Positions 61,342-64,000 of a DNA stretch of 64,000 bases are shown here, piece by piece. Below the pieces are notes generated by a model. The model worked only from the letters and a program-made list of their open reading frames with translations. It searched no databases and was not told where the DNA came from. The position numbers and the translations under genes were made by a program. Source of the stretch: Cervus elaphus (lineage: Eukaryota; Chordata; Mammalia; Artiodactyla; Cervidae); the NCBI RefSeq assembly GCF_910594005.1, contig NC_057819.1, forward strand, positions 123,973,669-124,037,668. Direction: 5' to 3'. Every line of letters starts with the position of its first letter. Position 1 is the stretch's first letter.

Positions 61342-61746
61342 CTAGGAAGTCAAACGCAGGATAGGGTCCACAGTTGGGGCATGCTGTGCACCGCCACCCT
61401 GTAAGTCTTATCTTCATCACTGCCAAGGCCACAGAATGGGACAGGCTCTCTGACAGCAGGAGTCTGCACTTGGTGCTTCTTGAGTGTCAGCAACATTCAG
61501 GTATGTTACAGAGAGAGAGATGAACTCACTGAATGCTCAAATCAACTTCGTGAGGATATGCATGTGGACACACACATACACAGATACACAGCCCCCACAA
61601 ACTCACACAACGCACATAAATCAGAAAAGCAGGAATAAGTAAGTTCTCTGGACCTTTGCCTCAGCATACACAGTCATGACAGCACTACTAAAAAACTACA
61701 AGCACAAGATTTCAACCTGTTAATGCTCAACGAGAAAACTTCTGCT

Positions 61747-62032
61747 GGGACTTCCCTGGTGGTCTGGTGGTTAAGAATCCTCCTTGCAATGCAGGGGATG
61801 TGGGTTCTATCCCTGGCTAGGGAACTAAGATCCGACATGCCACAGAGCAACTAAGCCCGCCTGCTGCAACTACTGACTGCGTGACAGGATCTCGTGTGCC
61901 ACAACCAGTGAGTCTGTGCACCGCGGTGGGAGTGCCTTCATGATACGGTGATGGTCCCACATGCTGCAACTAGCACCCGAGGCAGCCAAATAAATAAATA
62001 CTTTAAAAAGATTTATGGGAAAAAAAAAAAAA
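61747..62032 (+). mobile_element. CHR-type tRNA-derived SINE
   Basis: Plus strand, from GGACTTCCCTGGTGGTCTGG through the AAATAAATAAAT stretch to a 12-base A-run. It lies between C-terminal exons 3 and 4 of the right copy. Confidence 0.8.
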
Positions 62033-62204
62033 CTTCTGCTGATCCTGTGTGCCCTCTAGAAATATCACGGTGCTCAGAACAAAGGGAAGCCCTGAAACTC
62101 TTTGGTGCTCATGGCAAATGCCCTGAGTGAAGGCGGAAGAGTCCTAATATGGATGGAAACACTCTGGTAAGACAGAGGCACACGCAAATAAGGTTGATCA
62201 TCAC

Positions 62205-62282
62205 CTGTTGCATTTTGTTCTTGATGTCCATGAAGAGATGCTCATAGTTCCAGTCACGTCTGTATACCAGAGTGGGTATTCC
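62205..62282 (-). CDS. RNF213: RNF213 right copy, C-terminal exon 3 of 7
   Basis: This 78-nt exon (26 codons, phase 0 to 0) has the acceptor tttctcactttag and the donor CAG|GTGATG. It encodes GIPTLVYRRDWNYEHLFM followed by DIKNKMQQ, a near-perfect match to RNF213. The exon is too short to stand out as an open frame on its own. Confidence 0.93.
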
Positions 62283-63336
62283 CTAAAGTGAGAAAGAAAA
62301 AGACTGGAATGGAATTCACCATGGAGGTTTCCATCAGATGACAGTATATGCCTGAGTTGAGACTTGGTTGTAGTCCCAGGGATTTCAGTGCATCATCGGC
62401 AAGGCAGGCAGCTCCTTGTTGCCTCGTGATGTGTGTTTACCCTGTAATCTATGGAAACAGTGACAGAATGAGGAACCCAGCCTGCCCCCCAGGACCAAGC
62501 AGATACTGTCACATGGTATTCTGTGGCCCTCAGACCACCAGTGGGAGCAGGCCGTGAGGACATCGTGCTGACACAGTGAGCACAGACCGTGAACGAGGGG
62601 GCACGCAGCTGACAGAGCAGAATGAATTAAGGCTTGAGCTCAAACAGTTCACCGCCTAACTGCAGGCAGGGAGGAAGCATAAACAGAATGAAGTGCCACA
62701 CCTTTGGACGTGGAAGCAACAAGCACAGCGCAGGTAAAGAACGGAACTGCAGGCTGCATTCAGGGAAGGGAGAGTGATCCAGCCTGTGCAGTCATGGGAT
62801 TCAGTGCAGGGAAGTGGATGGAGAGATGCAGATCTGGATGTCAGAAATGTGGGCTAAGGAGCCTGAAGCCGGGGACTGGTTGGGAGCTCCTGCAGCAGTG
62901 GAGCTTAAGGACAGATGCTTTGAACTAGAGCAGCGGGCTGGTTGGTGAAATGGAGGCGCCTGATGGTAGAGATGACAGACTATGTTTGCAGACTAAAGGA
63001 AAAGGGGGAAAACAATGAGGTTCAGTGTGGGTGGCTGGTGGTGCCATTAACTACGGCAGAGAAATGTGGACTAAGTCCACTGAGACCTGCAGTCACCCTT
63101 GGGGTGCTGAGGCGTGGATCGGACGTATAGACAACTCTGCAGAGCCCTCAGCCCTGCATGCAGGCGTGGTCACAGATACTGGGAGTGTGGATGAAGGGTC
63201 CAGAGCATCCCTCCTCATTCTGAAACTGCTGTGATCAAAGCCACACTTGAGGCAAATTTTTCAAGACAGACACACAGACCACAGACATGTGGACCATGGA
63301 CACGTGGGCCATGTCAATACAGCAGGTCAGCCTTGC
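62283..63336. other. RNF213: GC-AG intron of the right RNF213 copy
   Basis: This 1054-bp intron lies between C-terminal exons 2 and 3. On the minus strand it begins GCAAGG and ends ACTTTAG. No transposon is recognised inside. Short open frames on the plus strand show nothing recognisable. Confidence 0.8.
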
Positions 63337-63538
63337 CTTGAGGGTCAGCCTGGGCTTGCCCTGCAGGAAGCGGCTGATGATCTGGCGCTGGATCTTCTCC
63401 AGGTCAAACTCCTGCAAGGTCTCCCCGCCCTGCTGCACGTGGTACTGGCAGTTGGAGAGAATCAGTGGAATCAGGTCCCGCTCCACTTCGTAGCTGATGA
63501 CGTGCAGGTCAGCAATCTCAGAGGCATCGATGGAGTAG
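63337..63538 (-). CDS. RNF213: RNF213 right copy, C-terminal exon 2 of 7 (GC donor)
   Basis: This 202-nt exon uses the acceptor ctgtctgtctccag and encodes YSIDASEIADLHVISYEVE, the SNCQYHVQQGG stretch, EFDLEKIQRQI and FLQGKPRLTLK. The last codon AAG is followed by GCAAGG instead of GT. The protein match stops exactly here and resumes with the next exon, so the intron uses a GC-AG pair. The frame is open across the exon, and the donor otherwise fits the GC-donor consensus AG|GCAAG. Confidence 0.92.
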
Positions 63539-63812
63539 CTGGAGACAGACAGACAGAGTTCAGGGTCCCAGTGAGATGCACATGGCCTGTCCATGCAGAG
63601 CCAGCTCCTGTCTGATGCCGCAGGCTGTGCAGGTGAAGGGACATGCATATCTGTGACACTTGTGAGCGTAGCTGAAGGGGTTTCTGTTCAAGAAGGACCT
63701 GAAGCCTGGCTTGCTGTCTCTAGGTCTGGTGACCCTATTTCCCTGTTAGTTCCCCTCAGAAATGACTTCCTGCGCTGAAAGGGCATCCCCTGTTATTGGC
63801 CTGCATGCTTAC

Positions 63813-64000
63813 CTGTTATCTTCTTTGGAGAACTTCTCCACCGCATAGACAATTTCATTGTGCAAGTTAATCAAGTAGCTGACTAAGGCGGTGGAGCAGA
63901 GGCCCCGGCCCTGGCGGCGAGGCAGGATGACTTCCAAGTCAGTGTCCAGATCAAGGTCGGAGCTGCAGTAGTCTTTAGGTAGCTTGATCTCACCTTTAAA
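63813..64000 (-). CDS. RNF213: RNF213 right copy, C-terminal exon 1 of 7 (5' part outside window)
   Basis: The visible 188 nt end after two bases of a Ser codon at AACAG|GTAAGC. They encode the conserved block with DLDLDTDLEVILPRR and the helix TALVSYLINLHNEIVYAVEKF, matching RNF213 shortly before its C-terminal domain. The exon continues past base 64000. Confidence 0.93.

Larger units (their letters stand above)
58642..64000 (-). other. RNF213: Right RNF213 copy, C-terminal part of gene (7 exons, continues past right edge)
   Basis: This is the gene-level span of the upstream tandem copy. Seven exons on the minus strand total 1086 nt, i.e. 361 residues plus a stop, and match the extreme C-terminus of RNF213, the helical C-terminal domain that follows the RING and E3 modules. 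All frames are open and all phases agree. Six introns are visible, one with a GC donor. The catalytic parts lie beyond the right edge. This copy looks functional as far as can be seen. Confidence 0.93.

Noticed and set aside
1..64000. CRISPR arrays, operons, prophage or bacterial features
   Set aside because: None are present. The repeats are dispersed transposons and microsatellites in an intron-rich vertebrate locus.

Overview
The window is vertebrate nuclear DNA from a ruminant, most likely a bovid. The evidence is a dense load of BovB (RTE) LINEs, Bov-tA/Bov-A2 SINEs, CHR-type tRNA-derived SINEs, ruminant L1 tails and an endogenous retrovirus, with long AG/GT-spliced introns. There are no bacterial-style genes, operons or CRISPR arrays.

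All recognisable host coding sequence belongs to one family, RNF213 (mysterin, the giant AAA+ E3 ubiquitin ligase), and all of it is on the minus strand. On the right, seven exons (58642-64000) encode the last 361 residues of one RNF213, ending in a stop codon and a 3' UTR. On the left, coding exons from about 35376 down to 244 encode the N-terminus of a second RNF213: the N-terminal zinc-ribbon, an acidic low-complexity region, a CBM20-like domain and the following helical segment. It continues beyond the left edge. The arrangement is therefore a head-to-tail tandem pair separated by about 23 kb.

The right (upstream) copy looks intact in this window, with one GC-AG intron. The left (downstream) copy has ten exons that are open, correctly phased and canonically spliced. 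Its third coding exon (15396-15913) carries a 1-base deletion and two nonsense codons in the ancestral frame. That exon is flanked by phase-0 boundaries, so skipping it would keep the frame.

The spacer between the copies runs as follows. 56873-58641 is the candidate 3' UTR of the right copy. 46.7-56.1 kb is repeats and unremarkable sequence. 44.6-46.4 kb is a pair of oppositely oriented BovB tails. 43.85-44.52 kb is a CpG island with an ISRE-like element, a candidate promoter and first exon for the left copy. 35474-42247 is a decayed endogenous retrovirus in the same orientation as RNF213. Its 3' LTR stops 14 bp from a perfect ISRE that is followed by a TATA box and the first coding exon of the left copy. 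The introns of the left copy hold further BovB (one with a twin-priming inversion), L1, SINEs and microsatellites.

Protein identities come from recognising the family's known sequence, not from a database search. Repeat boundaries are by eye and good to roughly 10-30 bp unless a junction is described exactly.
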